Below, in pieces: positions 42,863 through 50,694 of a stretch of DNA of 64,000 bases. The notes beneath the pieces are model-generated. The model searched no databases, was not told where the DNA came from, and saw nothing but the letters and a program-made list of their open reading frames with translations. Within the stretch, counting starts at the first letter, position 1. Every line of letters starts with the position of its first letter. The stretch covers positions 248,001 through 312,000 of the forward strand of contig CAWEBN010000005.1 of the NCBI GenBank assembly GCA_963807305.1. The letters run 5' to 3'. Position numbers and translations under genes: made by a program. Source of the stretch: JAOPZW01 sp963807305. Its GTDB lineage: Bacteria > Actinomycetota > Thermoleophilia > Solirubrobacterales > Solirubrobacteraceae.

Positions 42863-43150
42863 ATGGCCGTCCTCGTCGACCCCCTGCGCGAGTACCCGGA
42901 CGCCGGCCTGCCGTGGACGCGCTGGTGCCACATGGTCAGCGACGCCGGCTTCGACGAGCTGCACGCGTTCGCCGAGACGATGGGGATCCCGCGGCGGCGC
43001 TTCCAGGGCGACCACTACGACCTGCACCCGGGGCTGCGTGAGCAGGCCGTCGAGCTGGGGGCGGTCGAGGTCGGCACCGGCGAGCTCGTGCAGCGCATGA
43101 GCGGGCCGCGCGGCGATCGCGCACGGGCGCGGCGCGGGCGGGTCGCGTGA
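42863..43150 (+). CDS. DUF4031-type small protein
   Basis: 95 residues. AVLVDPLREYPDAGLPWTRWCHMVSDAGFDELHAFAETMGIPRRRFQGDHYDLHPGLREQAVELGA matches the DUF4031 pattern, with conserved WCH, F(Q)GDHYDL and a C-terminal basic tail. Function unknown; the His/Asp residues suggest a small metal-binding or hydrolytic domain. It overlaps the SDR gene start, so the two are coupled. No ribosome-binding sequence; a palindrome lies there instead. Confidence 0.75.
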   Translation: MAVLVDPLREYPDAGLPWTRWCHMVSDAGFDELHAFAETMGIPRRRFQGDHYDLHPGLREQAVELGAVEVGTGELVQRMSGPRGDRARARRGRVA

Positions 43151-43905
43151 TGGCGGCGCGCGGCCGAGCGGTGCTCGTGACCGGTGCCTCACGCGGGATC
43201 GGCGCGGCCATCGCGCGGGCCTTCGCGGCGGCGGGCGACCGCGTCGCGGTGCACTACGGCGCCTCGCAGGGCGCGGCCGACGAGGTCGCGGCCTCGCTGG
43301 AGGGCGACGGCCACGTGGTCGTGGGGGCCGACCTCGCCGATCCCGAGGCCGTGCGCGCCATGGTGGCCGCCGCCGCCGAGGGCCTCGGCGGCCTCGACGT
43401 GCTGGTCAACAACGCCGGCGTCTTCACGCCCCACCCGATCACGGAGACGACCTACGAGGACTGGCAGCGCGCCTGGCATCACACCCTGGCGGTCAACCTG
43501 CTCGGCCCCGCCAATGCCACGTGGTGCGCGGTGCCGCACATGATCGAGGCCGGCGGCGGGCGGATCGTCAACGTCTCCTCGCGCGGGGCCTTCCGCGGCG
43601 AGCCGAGGTCGCCCGCGTACGGCGCGAGCAAGGCCGCCCTCGTGGCGTTCGGTCAGTCGCTGGCCCGCGCCCTGGGCCCGCACCGGATCGCGGTCACCAC
43701 CGTCGCCCCGGGGTGGACGGAGACCGACATGGCGGCCGAGACGCTGGCCGCGCGGGCCGACGAGATCCGCGCCGAGAGCCCGCTGGGGCGCGTGGCGGCC
43801 GCCGAGGACGTGGCGCGCGCGGTGCTCTACCTCGCGTCGCCGGAGGCCGAGATGGCCAGCGGGAGCGTGCTCGACGTCAACGGCGCGTCGTTCCTGCGCA
43901 TGTGA
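43150..43905 (+). CDS. Short-chain dehydrogenase/reductase
   Basis: 251 residues of a classical SDR: VLVTGASRGIGAAIARAFA (TGxxxGIG cofactor site), DVLVNNAGVFTPHP, VNVSSRGAFRGEPRSPAYGASKAALVAF with the catalytic Ser-Tyr-Lys triad, and the C-terminal GSVLDVNGASFLRM. Probably NADPH-dependent. The ATG at 43150 overlaps the DUF4031 stop; an immediately preceding GTG is an alternative. A hairpin (GCGCCGCC/GGCGGCGC, 43913-43930) directly follows as a terminator. Substrate unknown. Confidence 0.92.
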   Translation: MAARGRAVLVTGASRGIGAAIARAFAAAGDRVAVHYGASQGAADEVAASLEGDGHVVVGADLADPEAVRAMVAAAAEGLGGLDVLVNNAGVFTPHPITETTYEDWQRAWHHTLAVNLLGPANATWCAVPHMIEAGGGRIVNVSSRGAFRGEPRSPAYGASKAALVAFGQSLARALGPHRIAVTTVAPGWTETDMAAETLAARADEIRAESPLGRVAAAEDVARAVLYLASPEAEMASGSVLDVNGASFLRM

Positions 43906-43923
43906 GTCGTCCGCGCCGCCTTG

Positions 43924-43957
43924 GCGGCGCCGCGCGGCCAGGGCATCGAGGGAAGGG
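43924..43957 (+). repeat. Dispersed repeat, copy B
   Basis: GCGGCGCCGCGCGGCC, then AG, GGCATCGAGGG and AAGGG. It matches the reverse complement of copy A at 38052-38124 in about 30 of 34 positions. It follows the stop of the SDR gene, as copy A follows tilS. Together they suggest a small family of GC-rich elements at gene ends. Confidence 0.5.
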
Positions 43958-44003
43958 GAGCCGGCGGTGTGCGGGACGCTCGCCGTCGTCCTCGGAGGGT
44001 TGC

Positions 44004-44042
44004 GTGCTGCCAAATGCATGCATGCGATGCATTTGGCAGCAC
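44004..44042. repeat. 16-bp perfect inverted repeat upstream of a LuxR gene
   Basis: GTGCTGCCAAATGCAT (44004-44019) and ATGCATTTGGCAGCAC (44027-44042) are perfect reverse complements around a 7-base loop GCATGCG. The arms are unusually AT-rich for this genome and contain repeated ATGCAT. It lies 124 bp before the LuxR gene at 44167. A protein-binding site or a mobile-element scar is more likely than a terminator because no T-run follows. Confidence 0.7.
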
Positions 44043-44153
44043 ACGGGCTCGTGCGGAGGCGCCGGCGCCGCGCGGCGCCACTGGCGCCCGTTCTCCTCGA
44101 TGATGCGGTAAGCGCCGCGCACCACGCAGGCGGAGGCGGTACACCGGGCGGCG

Positions 44154-44159
44154 TATCCT
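44154..44159 (+). promoter_or_regulatory. -10 hexamer, leaderless LuxR gene
   Basis: TATCCT ends 7 nt before the ATG at 44167 and no ribosome-binding sequence is present. This suggests a leaderless transcript. Confidence 0.45.
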
Positions 44160-44166
44160 GCCCGCG

Positions 44167-45810
44167 ATGCTCGAAGAGGCCGTCGCGGGCCAGGGCGCCG
44201 GCGCGCACATCGAGGCCGGGCGCGCGGCGCTGGCCGCGGGCGAGTGGGAGGCGGCGCGCGACGCCTTCCAGGCCAGCGTCGACGAAAGCCCGTCGGCGGC
44301 CGGGTTCGAGGGCCTCGGCGTGGCCTCGCGCTGGCTCGGCGAGCAGGAGGCCGCGATGAGGGCGCTGCAGCGCGCCTACCGGCTGCACCGTCGCGCCGGC
44401 GACGCGCGCTCTGCGGCGCGGGTGGCGCTCCAGCTGTGCTTCGGCGAGTGCTACTTCCACGCCGACGTGGCGGTCGGGCTCGGGTGGGTGGAGCGCGCCG
44501 AGCGCCTGCTCGAGGGCACGGAGCCGGGCGTCGAGCACGGCTGGCTCACGCTCGTCCGGGGTCACCTGGCGCTCCAGGTCGATCGCGACCCCGCCCGCGC
44601 GCGCACGCACGCGGCGGCCGCCCGCGCCATCGGCCACGACAGCGGCGCGATCGACGTCGAGATGATGGCGCTGGCGCTCGAGGGGCTGGCCTGCGTGTGC
44701 GAGGGCGAGGTCGAGGACGGGATGCGCCGGCTGGACGAGGCCACCGCGGCCGCCGTCGCCGGGGAACTCGAGGACCTCGACGCCATCTCGAGCTGCTGCT
44801 GCTACCTGATCGACGCCTGCAAGCAGGTGCGCGACTTCGAGCGCGCCGCGCAGTGGTGCGAGCACGTCAAGGGCTTCTGCGAGCAGTGGTCGGACCGGCT
44901 CACGTTCGCGGCGTGCCGGGCGCACTACGCCGACATCCTCATCTGGCGCGGCGACTGGAGCGCCGCCGAGGCCGAGCTGCGCGCGAACCTCGGTCCGCTG
45001 GCCGACATCCATCCCAACCGCATCAGGGACGGGATGGTGCGCCTCGCCGAGCTGCGCCGCCGCCAGGGGCTGCTCGAGGAGGCGAGCCGGCTGCTCGAGG
45101 CGGCCGACGGGCATTTCCTCGCGCCCCTCGTGCGCGCCGAGCTCGCGCTCGACCGCGGCGATGCCGCCGCCGCCGTCAACGAGGCCGAGCGCGCGCTGCG
45201 CCGCCTCCCCGACGCCGGTCTCACCGATCGCGCGCCCGCGCTCGAGGCGCTCGTCCGCGCGCGGCTGGCCGCCGGCGAGGCCGACGCGGCGCGCGAGGCG
45301 GCCGAGCAGCTGCGCGTGATCGCTTCGCACTCGGGCACCACCGCGAGCGCGGCGGCGGCGTCGTTCGCCGAGGGCGTCATGGCCGCGGCGGCCGAGTCGT
45401 GGGAGGAGGCTCGGCGGGCCTTCGAGGACGCGGTCGACCTCTACGCGCGCGCCGGCGGGCGCTGGGAGGCCGCCCGCGCGCGGCGCCAGCTCGCGCGGAC
45501 GCTGCGCGCGCTCGGGCAGGACGAAGCGGCCGAGCGCGAGGCGCGCGCCGCCGACGAGGCGCTGCGCACGCTCGGGGCCCGGGCGACGCCGCCCGAGGCG
45601 GCGGTCCCCGCCGGACTCACGGCGCGCGAGGTCGAGGTACTGCGGCTCGTCGCCCGCGGGCACTCGAACCAGGAGATCGCCACCGAGCTCGTGCTCAGCG
45701 TCCGCACCGTCGAGCGCCACATCGCCAACATCTACGACAAGATCGGCGCCTCGGGCCGCGCGGCCCGCGCCGCCGCCGCCTCCTACGCACTCGCCGCCGG
45801 CGTCGCCTGA
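44167..45810 (+). CDS. LuxR-family regulator with tetratricopeptide-like repeats
   Basis: 547 residues. The first ~470 form helical TPR-like repeats (for example AGRAALAAGEWEAARDAFQASVDESPSAAGFEGLGVA and DFERAAQWCEHVKGFCEQW). The C-terminal ~65 residues are a LuxR helix-turn-helix: LTAREVEVLRLVARGHSNQEIATELVLSVRTVERHIANIYDKIGASGRAARAAAASYAL. Unlike the LAL protein at 3762 it has no P-loop. The adjacent cupin gene with two direct repeats before its promoter is a likely target. Signal unknown. Confidence 0.9.
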   Translation: MLEEAVAGQGAGAHIEAGRAALAAGEWEAARDAFQASVDESPSAAGFEGLGVASRWLGEQEAAMRALQRAYRLHRRAGDARSAARVALQLCFGECYFHADVAVGLGWVERAERLLEGTEPGVEHGWLTLVRGHLALQVDRDPARARTHAAAARAIGHDSGAIDVEMMALALEGLACVCEGEVEDGMRRLDEATAAAVAGELEDLDAISSCCCYLIDACKQVRDFERAAQWCEHVKGFCEQWSDRLTFAACRAHYADILIWRGDWSAAEAELRANLGPLADIHPNRIRDGMVRLAELRRRQGLLEEASRLLEAADGHFLAPLVRAELALDRGDAAAAVNEAERALRRLPDAGLTDRAPALEALVRARLAAGEADAAREAAEQLRVIASHSGTTASAAAASFAEGVMAAAAESWEEARRAFEDAVDLYARAGGRWEAARARRQLARTLRALGQDEAAEREARAADEALRTLGARATPPEAAVPAGLTAREVEVLRLVARGHSNQEIATELVLSVRTVERHIANIYDKIGASGRAARAAAASYALAAGVA

Positions 45811-45816
45811 CGGGCA

Positions 45817-45886
45817 CAGATGGGTACCGGCGGCGCCGCAGATGGGTGCCGCCACGGATGACGGGCGCGGCCCCCGATCGTACCGT
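45817..45886 (+). promoter_or_regulatory. Paired 15-bp direct repeats and -10 before the cupin gene
   Basis: CAGATGGGTACCGGC (45817-45831) and CAGATGGGTGCCGCC (45839-45853) are two near-identical sites exactly 22 bp apart, two helical turns. TACCGT at 45881-45886 is a candidate -10, so the second repeat sits just upstream of the -35 position. This is the geometry of an activator pair; the adjacent LuxR protein is the obvious candidate. Confidence 0.5.
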
Positions 45887-45978
45887 CGCCATGCAGAGCC
45901 GCCCGACTCGCCGGACGCCTCCGAGGCACCCGGCGGGCGCGGCTCGCCGCCATGTCACGACGAGGAAGGGAGCAGCGC

Positions 45979-46359
45979 ATGCCGGCCTATTCACGGGACC
46001 AGGTCCCGATCGAGTTCGAGGTGGACGTCGCCCAGGCGCGGTCGATCGAGCAGGGCGGGATGACCCTCGCCTTCGAGCGCCTGAGCGCGGGCGTCGAGAC
46101 GGCCCCGCTGTTCAAGGGGCTGCCCGACGACGCGTGCCAGAGCCCGCATTGGGGCTACGTCATCAACGGCCGCCTGCGCATCGTCGCGACCGACGGCTCG
46201 GAGGAGACGCTGGACGCCGGTCAGGCGTACTACCTGCCGGCGGGTCACAACGTGGTCGTCGAGGAGGACGCGCTCCTGATCGAGTTCTCGCCCGCCCACG
46301 AGCGGACGAAGACGATGGAGCACGCCGCCCAGATGATGCAGGCCGCGGCCGGCGCCTGA
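45979..46359 (+). CDS. Cupin-domain protein
   Basis: 126 residues. A single cupin barrel is indicated by SPHWGYVINGRLRIVATDGSEETLDAGQAYYLPAGHNVVVEEDALLIEFSP; the first conserved motif keeps one His (PHWGYV) and the second has GHNVVV. Small cupins bind a metal and a small ligand, and act as enzymes or sensors. The ATG at 45979 follows AGGAAGGGAG; an upstream GTG is less likely. It lies downstream of the LuxR gene and three bases before an MFS gene. Confidence 0.82.
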   Translation: MPAYSRDQVPIEFEVDVAQARSIEQGGMTLAFERLSAGVETAPLFKGLPDDACQSPHWGYVINGRLRIVATDGSEETLDAGQAYYLPAGHNVVVEEDALLIEFSPAHERTKTMEHAAQMMQAAAGA

Positions 46360-46362
46360 GCG

Positions 46363-47715
46363 ATGCGCGATCGTCGCCTGCTCTCGGGCGCGGTGGGCCT
46401 CTCCGCGCTGGGCGACTTCCTCGGGTTCATCCCGCTGGCGCTCTACCTGCAGGAGCACACGGGCTCGGGGATCGCCGTCGCGGGGCTGTTCATCGCGCTG
46501 TGGGCGCCCTCGGTCGTCCTCGGCGGGGCGGCGGGCGTGCTCGCCGACCGGGTCGAGAGCCGGCGGCTGCTGCGCGACGTCTCGCTCGCGCAGGCGGCGA
46601 TCGCGGTCGTGCTCGCGCTGACCTTCGGCGGCCTCGCGGCGACCCTCGCCCTGACGGCCCTGCTGGGCGTCGGCGTCGCGCTGGCGCAGCCGGCCGAGTT
46701 CGCGCTCGTGCCGGCGGTGGCCGGGAGCGGCGGGGTGGCCGCGGCCAACGGACGCATCGAGGCGGCCCGCTACGTGGGCTTCACGCTCGGCCCGGTCCTC
46801 GGCGGCCTGCTCGCGGCCGCCGGCGGCACGCGGATCGCCCTGCTGGTCAACGCCGCGAGCTTCCTCGCCGTCGCCCTCGCGGCGCAGGCCCTGCGCGCCC
46901 GACGCGAGCCGAGCGGCAGCGACCGCTCGGGAGACACGAACGGGGGGCCCGCCTCCGGCGGCAGCCTGCCCCGGGCTCGCCGACGCGGTCGTGCCGCCTC
47001 CGGCACCCCTCGCGCCCGGGACGGGATCGCCTTCCTGCTCAACGACGGCGTCCTGGCCCCGGTCATCATCGCCGCCTTCGTCTCGCTGCTGTTCATGACC
47101 GCGTCGGCCACCGCCGAGGTGTTCTTCGCCAAGGACGTCCTGCACGCCGGCGACACCGGCTACGGCGTGCTGATGACGCTGTGGACCCTGGGGATGGTCA
47201 TTGGCTCGACGCTGGTCGCCTCGCGGGTGCCTGCCGCCGCGTACGCGACGGCGGCGCTCGCAGCGATGGCGTTGCAGGGCGCGGGCCTGGCGCTGCCGAC
47301 GCTATGGCTCGTGCTCCCATTCGCGCTCGGCGCCTACCTCGCCGGCGGCATCGGGCACGGCACGAAGAACGTGCTCGTGCGCACGCTCATCCACACGCGC
47401 GTGCCCGACGAGCTGCGCGGACGGGCATGGGCCGCGTACAGCGCCGGACGCAACGGCGCGGAGCTGGTCGCCCTCGTCGGCGGTGGCCTCCTGGTCAGCG
47501 CCATCGGCGCGCGCTGGACGCTGCTCGCCGCCGGCGCGCTGCCGGTCCTTGCCGCCATGATCGCGCTGGCGCGCGCCCGGCGGCCTGTGGACCTACGATC
47601 ACGCCCACGATGGACGCGCGCGTCATGGGCATTCTCAACGTCACGCCCGACTCGTTCTCCGACGGCGGCGAGTGGTTCACCTTCGACCAGGCCGTCGAGC
47701 GCGCGCGGGCGTTGA
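46363..47715 (+). CDS. MFS-family transporter, 3' end overlapping folP
   Basis: 450 residues with 10-12 membrane helices. LALYLQEHTGSGIAVAGLFIALWAPSVVLGGAAGVLADRVESRRLL is the MFS first-loop region; the central loop (about 183-220) is basic. LIHTRVPDELRGRAWAAYSAGRNGAELVALVGGG fits the MFS_3/enterobactin-exporter-like group. The last ~36 codons after ARARRPVDLRS overlap folP in another frame and read as low-complexity. Either the true end is near 47600 and a frameshift is present, or the tail is a real extension. Substrate unknown. Confidence 0.8.
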   Translation: MRDRRLLSGAVGLSALGDFLGFIPLALYLQEHTGSGIAVAGLFIALWAPSVVLGGAAGVLADRVESRRLLRDVSLAQAAIAVVLALTFGGLAATLALTALLGVGVALAQPAEFALVPAVAGSGGVAAANGRIEAARYVGFTLGPVLGGLLAAAGGTRIALLVNAASFLAVALAAQALRARREPSGSDRSGDTNGGPASGGSLPRARRRGRAASGTPRARDGIAFLLNDGVLAPVIIAAFVSLLFMTASATAEVFFAKDVLHAGDTGYGVLMTLWTLGMVIGSTLVASRVPAAAYATAALAAMALQGAGLALPTLWLVLPFALGAYLAGGIGHGTKNVLVRTLIHTRVPDELRGRAWAAYSAGRNGAELVALVGGGLLVSAIGARWTLLAAGALPVLAAMIALARARRPVDLRSRPRWTRASWAFSTSRPTRSPTAASGSPSTRPSSARGR

Positions 47716-48413
47716 TCGCCGAGGGCGCCGACATCCTCGACATCGGCGGCGAGTCGACCCGTCCGCGCTCCGAGCCGGTGGCGGCCGACGAGGAGCTGCG
47801 CCGCGTCGTCCCCGTCGTCCGCGCCCTGCGCGGCGCCGACGTGCAGATCAGCGTCGACACCGCCAAGCTCACGGTTGCCGAGGCCGCCGTCGATGCCGGC
47901 GCCACCTTCGTCAACGACGTGACGGCCTTCCGCCAGGAGCCCGAGCTGGCCGGCTTCGTCGCCGATCGCGGCTGCGACTGCTGCCTGATGCACATGCTCG
48001 GCGAGCCGCGCACCATGCAGGACGACCCTCGCTACGACGACGTCGTCGACGACGTGCGCGCCTTCCTCGAGGAGCGCGTCGAGTTCGCGGTCCGCGAGGG
48101 CGTGCGCGAGGAGCGCATCATGGTCGACCCGGGCATCGGCTTCGGCAAGACGCTCGAGCACAACCTCGAGCTCCTGCGCCGCCTGGACCGCATCGTGACG
48201 ATCGGGCTGCCCGTCGTCATCGGGACCTCGCGCAAGTCGTTCCTCGGGCGCCTGACGGGCCGCGACGATCCCCACGACCGCGTCGCGGCGACCGTGGCGA
48301 CGACCGTGCTCGCGCTCGAGCGCGGGGCGAGCGTCTTCCGCGTCCACGACGTCGCGCCCACGAGGGACGCCCTGGCGGTGGCGACTGCTACGTTGCGCGC
48401 CGATGGCCCCTGA
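47610..48413 (+). CDS. folP: Dihydropteroate synthase
   Basis: 267 residues. MGILNVTPDSFSDGGEWF, LDIGGESTRPRSEPVAADEE, ISVDTAKLTVAEAAVDAGATFVNDV and VVIGTSRKSFLGRLTG are the DHPS signatures that bind pterin pyrophosphate and p-aminobenzoate. It condenses them to dihydropteroate. The ATG at 47610 is used; the conserved core starts at an ATG five codons later. It overlaps the MFS gene by ~106 bases and folB by 11, forming the folate operon. Confidence 0.96.
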   Translation: MDARVMGILNVTPDSFSDGGEWFTFDQAVERARALIAEGADILDIGGESTRPRSEPVAADEELRRVVPVVRALRGADVQISVDTAKLTVAEAAVDAGATFVNDVTAFRQEPELAGFVADRGCDCCLMHMLGEPRTMQDDPRYDDVVDDVRAFLEERVEFAVREGVREERIMVDPGIGFGKTLEHNLELLRRLDRIVTIGLPVVIGTSRKSFLGRLTGRDDPHDRVAATVATTVLALERGASVFRVHDVAPTRDALAVATATLRADGP

Positions 48414-48852
48414 GGACGACGATCTCGACGACGAGCTCGAAGACGACGAGGACTACGAAGACGATGACGAGCGCGCGGCCCCGCAGACCGAGGTGACGAT
48501 CGAGGTCACCGGGCTCTCGCTCTACACCCACCACGGCGTCAGCGCCGCCGAGCGCGAGGTCGGCCAGCGGCTCGTCCTGGACCTGCGCCTCGAGGTCGGC
48601 GAGTGCGATGCGACGGTCACCGACCTCGTCGAGGACACCGTCGACTACGCGGCGGTGTGCGAGCGGGTGGCGCTCGTCGCCCAGCAGCGCTCCTACAAGA
48701 CCCTCGAGCGCCTGTGCTCGGCACTCGCCGACCGCCTGCTGGCCGACTTCGCCGCCGAGGAGGTCTGGGTCAAGGCCACCAAGCCCGAGCCCCCGATCCC
48801 GCTGGCGGTCGAATCGGTGTCGGTCGAGGTGTGGCGGCAGTCGGGCGAGTGA
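48403..48852 (+). CDS. folB: Dihydroneopterin aldolase
   Basis: 149 residues. An acidic tail of ~27 residues (EDDDLDDELEDDEDYEDDDE) precedes the FolB core: EVTGLSLYTHHGVSAAEREVGQRLVLDLRLEV, VEDTVDYAAVCERV, YKTLERLCSALADRLLADF and VWVKATKPEPPIP. The active-site Glu (ERE) and Lys (KATKP) are present. It converts dihydroneopterin to hydroxymethyl-dihydropterin and glycolaldehyde. The acidic tail is unusual for FolB. It overlaps folP and the next gene. Confidence 0.93.
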   Translation: MAPEDDDLDDELEDDEDYEDDDERAAPQTEVTIEVTGLSLYTHHGVSAAEREVGQRLVLDLRLEVGECDATVTDLVEDTVDYAAVCERVALVAQQRSYKTLERLCSALADRLLADFAAEEVWVKATKPEPPIPLAVESVSVEVWRQSGE

Positions 48853-49649
48853 GCGCGTTCGCGCGCGCGACGGCGGTCGAGCCGCTCGGCGACGGCGCGT
48901 GGCGCGCGTCCTGCGCGCCGGCGTGGAACACCCAGCTCGGACCCAACGGCGGCTATCTCGCCGCCATCATCCTGCGCGCGATGCTGGCCGAGCTCGGCGA
49001 CGAGGCGCGTGCGGCGCGCTCGCTGACCTGCCACTACCTGCGCCCGCCCGGCGCGGGCGAGCTGCGAGTCCACGTGACGGTCGAGCGCAGCGGGCGCTCG
49101 CTGACCACGATCGGCGCTCGCCTGTCGCAGGGCGGGACGCTGTGCGTGATCGCGGTCGGGGCCTTCGCCGTCGACTTCCGCGGGGCGATGGACTACGCGG
49201 CCGTGCCGCCCCCGATGCCGGCGTCCGCCGAGGTCGAGCGCCTGCCGCCGGTGGCCATCGTCCCGATCACCGAGCACTTCGAGATGCGCCCGACCATCGG
49301 GGCGCCGCTGTACGCGGGCGCCCCCGAGTCGGCCACCGGCGGCTGGCTGCGCTTCGCCGAGCCCCAGCCGCTCGACGCGCCGGCCCTGGCGATGTTCGCC
49401 GACGCATGGTGGCCGTCGCCGCTGCCGCGGCTCACGCGGCCCGTCGTGGCGCCGACGATCGACCTCACCGTGCACTTCCGCGCGCCGGCGGCGGCCGCGG
49501 CGATCGCCGAGGAGCCCGTGCTGGCGATCTTCCGCTCGTCGACGGCCGCCGACGGCTTCTTCGAGGAGGACGGCGAGCTGTGGAGCGCCGATGGCGTCCT
49601 ACTGGCCCACTCGCGCCAGCTCGCCCTGCTGGTGGACGGCGACCGATGA
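48849..49649 (+). CDS. TesB-like acyl-CoA thioesterase family protein
   Basis: 266 residues with a double hotdog fold pattern: WNTQLGPNGGYLAAIILRAMLAEL and SLTCHYLRPPGAGELRVHVTVERSGRSLTTIGARLSQGG in the first half, and LAMFADAWWPSPLPRLTRPVVAPTIDLTVHFRAP in the second. This fits the TesB/acyl-CoA thioesterase family. The GTG overlaps the folB stop (GTGA), and its own stop overlaps the next start. It has no known role in folate synthesis and is inserted in that operon. Substrate unknown. Confidence 0.85.
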   Translation: MSAFARATAVEPLGDGAWRASCAPAWNTQLGPNGGYLAAIILRAMLAELGDEARAARSLTCHYLRPPGAGELRVHVTVERSGRSLTTIGARLSQGGTLCVIAVGAFAVDFRGAMDYAAVPPPMPASAEVERLPPVAIVPITEHFEMRPTIGAPLYAGAPESATGGWLRFAEPQPLDAPALAMFADAWWPSPLPRLTRPVVAPTIDLTVHFRAPAAAAAIAEEPVLAIFRSSTAADGFFEEDGELWSADGVLLAHSRQLALLVDGDR

Positions 49650-50173
49650 CCATCGACGACGTGCTGCCCACGTGGGATTGGCGCAGCGCGCACAACGCGA
49701 AGGTGGCCGCCTCCCCCGAGCGTGCCGCGGCGGCGGCGCGGGAGATCAGCGGCCGCGACCTGCCGGTGACCGGCGCGCTCATGCGCATCCGCATGCTCGG
49801 CCGGCACCGCTCCGACGACCGGCCGATCCTCGAGGCGATGGCGAGGATCGGCCTGGTCATGCTGATCGACGAGCCCCGCGACGTGGTGCTCGGTGGCGTG
49901 ATCTCGCCGTGGCGGCTGCGCGGCGGCCATCGCCGGGTGGGCTCCGCCGACGAGCTGCGCGCCTTCGCCGAGCCCGGCTGGGTGCGCGCGGCGACGGCCT
50001 TCACCGTCACTCCCGAGGGCGCGGGCTCGCGGGTGCGCACCGAGACACGGATCGCGGCCACCGATGACACGGCGCGGCGGCGCTTCGGGCGCTACTGGCG
50101 GCTGATCGCCCCCTTCAGCTCGATCACGCGCCGCGAGATGCTCGCCGCCATCCGTCGCAGGGCCGAGGCATGA
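49646..50173 (+). CDS. SRPBCC-like/DUF2867-like protein
   Basis: 175 residues. LPTWDWRSAHNAKVAASPERAAAAAREISGRDLPVTGALMRIRMLG, then EAMARIGLVMLIDEPRDVVLGGVISPWRLRGG, and VTPEGAGSRVRTETRIAATDDTARRRFGRYWRLIAPFSSITRREMLAAI, resemble helix-grip (SRPBCC) proteins of the DUF2867 type, which bind hydrophobic ligands. Assignment is moderate. It is coupled at both ends (ATGA with the thioesterase; four bases with folK). Function unknown. Confidence 0.7.
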   Translation: MTIDDVLPTWDWRSAHNAKVAASPERAAAAAREISGRDLPVTGALMRIRMLGRHRSDDRPILEAMARIGLVMLIDEPRDVVLGGVISPWRLRGGHRRVGSADELRAFAEPGWVRAATAFTVTPEGAGSRVRTETRIAATDDTARRRFGRYWRLIAPFSSITRREMLAAIRRRAEA

Positions 50174-50694
50174 GGGGCTATCTGGGCCTCGGCTCCAACG
50201 TGGGCGACCGGCGCGCCAACCTGCAGGCCGCCATCGACGCGCTGCCCGCCCACGGCGTGATCGTGCTCGCATGCTCGTCGACCTACGACACGGACCCCGT
50301 CGGGGAGATCCTCGACCAACCGTCGTTCCTCAACGCCTGCGCGCGCATCGAGACCGCGCTCGCGCCCGAGGAGCTGCTCGACGCCTGCAAGGAGATCGAG
50401 CGCGAGCTCGGGCGCGACCTCGAGAGCGGCGTGCGCCACGCGCCGCGGCCGATCGACGTCGACCTGCTGCTGCTCGGCGACGAGCCCTACCAATCAGAGC
50501 GCCTGACGCTGCCCCACGCGCAGGCCACGCTGCGGCGCTTCGTGCTCATCCCGCTGCTCGAGCTCGACTTCGACCTGAGAACCCCCGACGGGACGCGGCT
50601 GAGCGACTGCCTGGCGGCGATGGCGCTCGACGAGGGCGTGCGCCGCGAGGGGCCGCCGCTGCGCCTGCCGGCGTCAGGCGAGCGAGGCGAGTAG
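50170..50694 (+). CDS. folK: 2-amino-4-hydroxy-6-hydroxymethyldihydropteridine pyrophosphokinase
   Basis: 174 residues. GYLGLGSNVGDRRANLQAAI, SSTYDTDPVGEILDQPSFLNACARIET, and RHAPRPIDVDLLLLGDE (catalytic Asp pair), plus LPHAQATLRRFVLIPLLELD, are complete HPPK landmarks. It pyrophosphorylates the pterin made by FolB to give the FolP substrate. The ATG overlaps the preceding gene. The stop overlaps the convergent TetR gene by 21 bases. Confidence 0.95.
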   Translation: MRGYLGLGSNVGDRRANLQAAIDALPAHGVIVLACSSTYDTDPVGEILDQPSFLNACARIETALAPEELLDACKEIERELGRDLESGVRHAPRPIDVDLLLLGDEPYQSERLTLPHAQATLRRFVLIPLLELDFDLRTPDGTRLSDCLAAMALDEGVRREGPPLRLPASGERGE

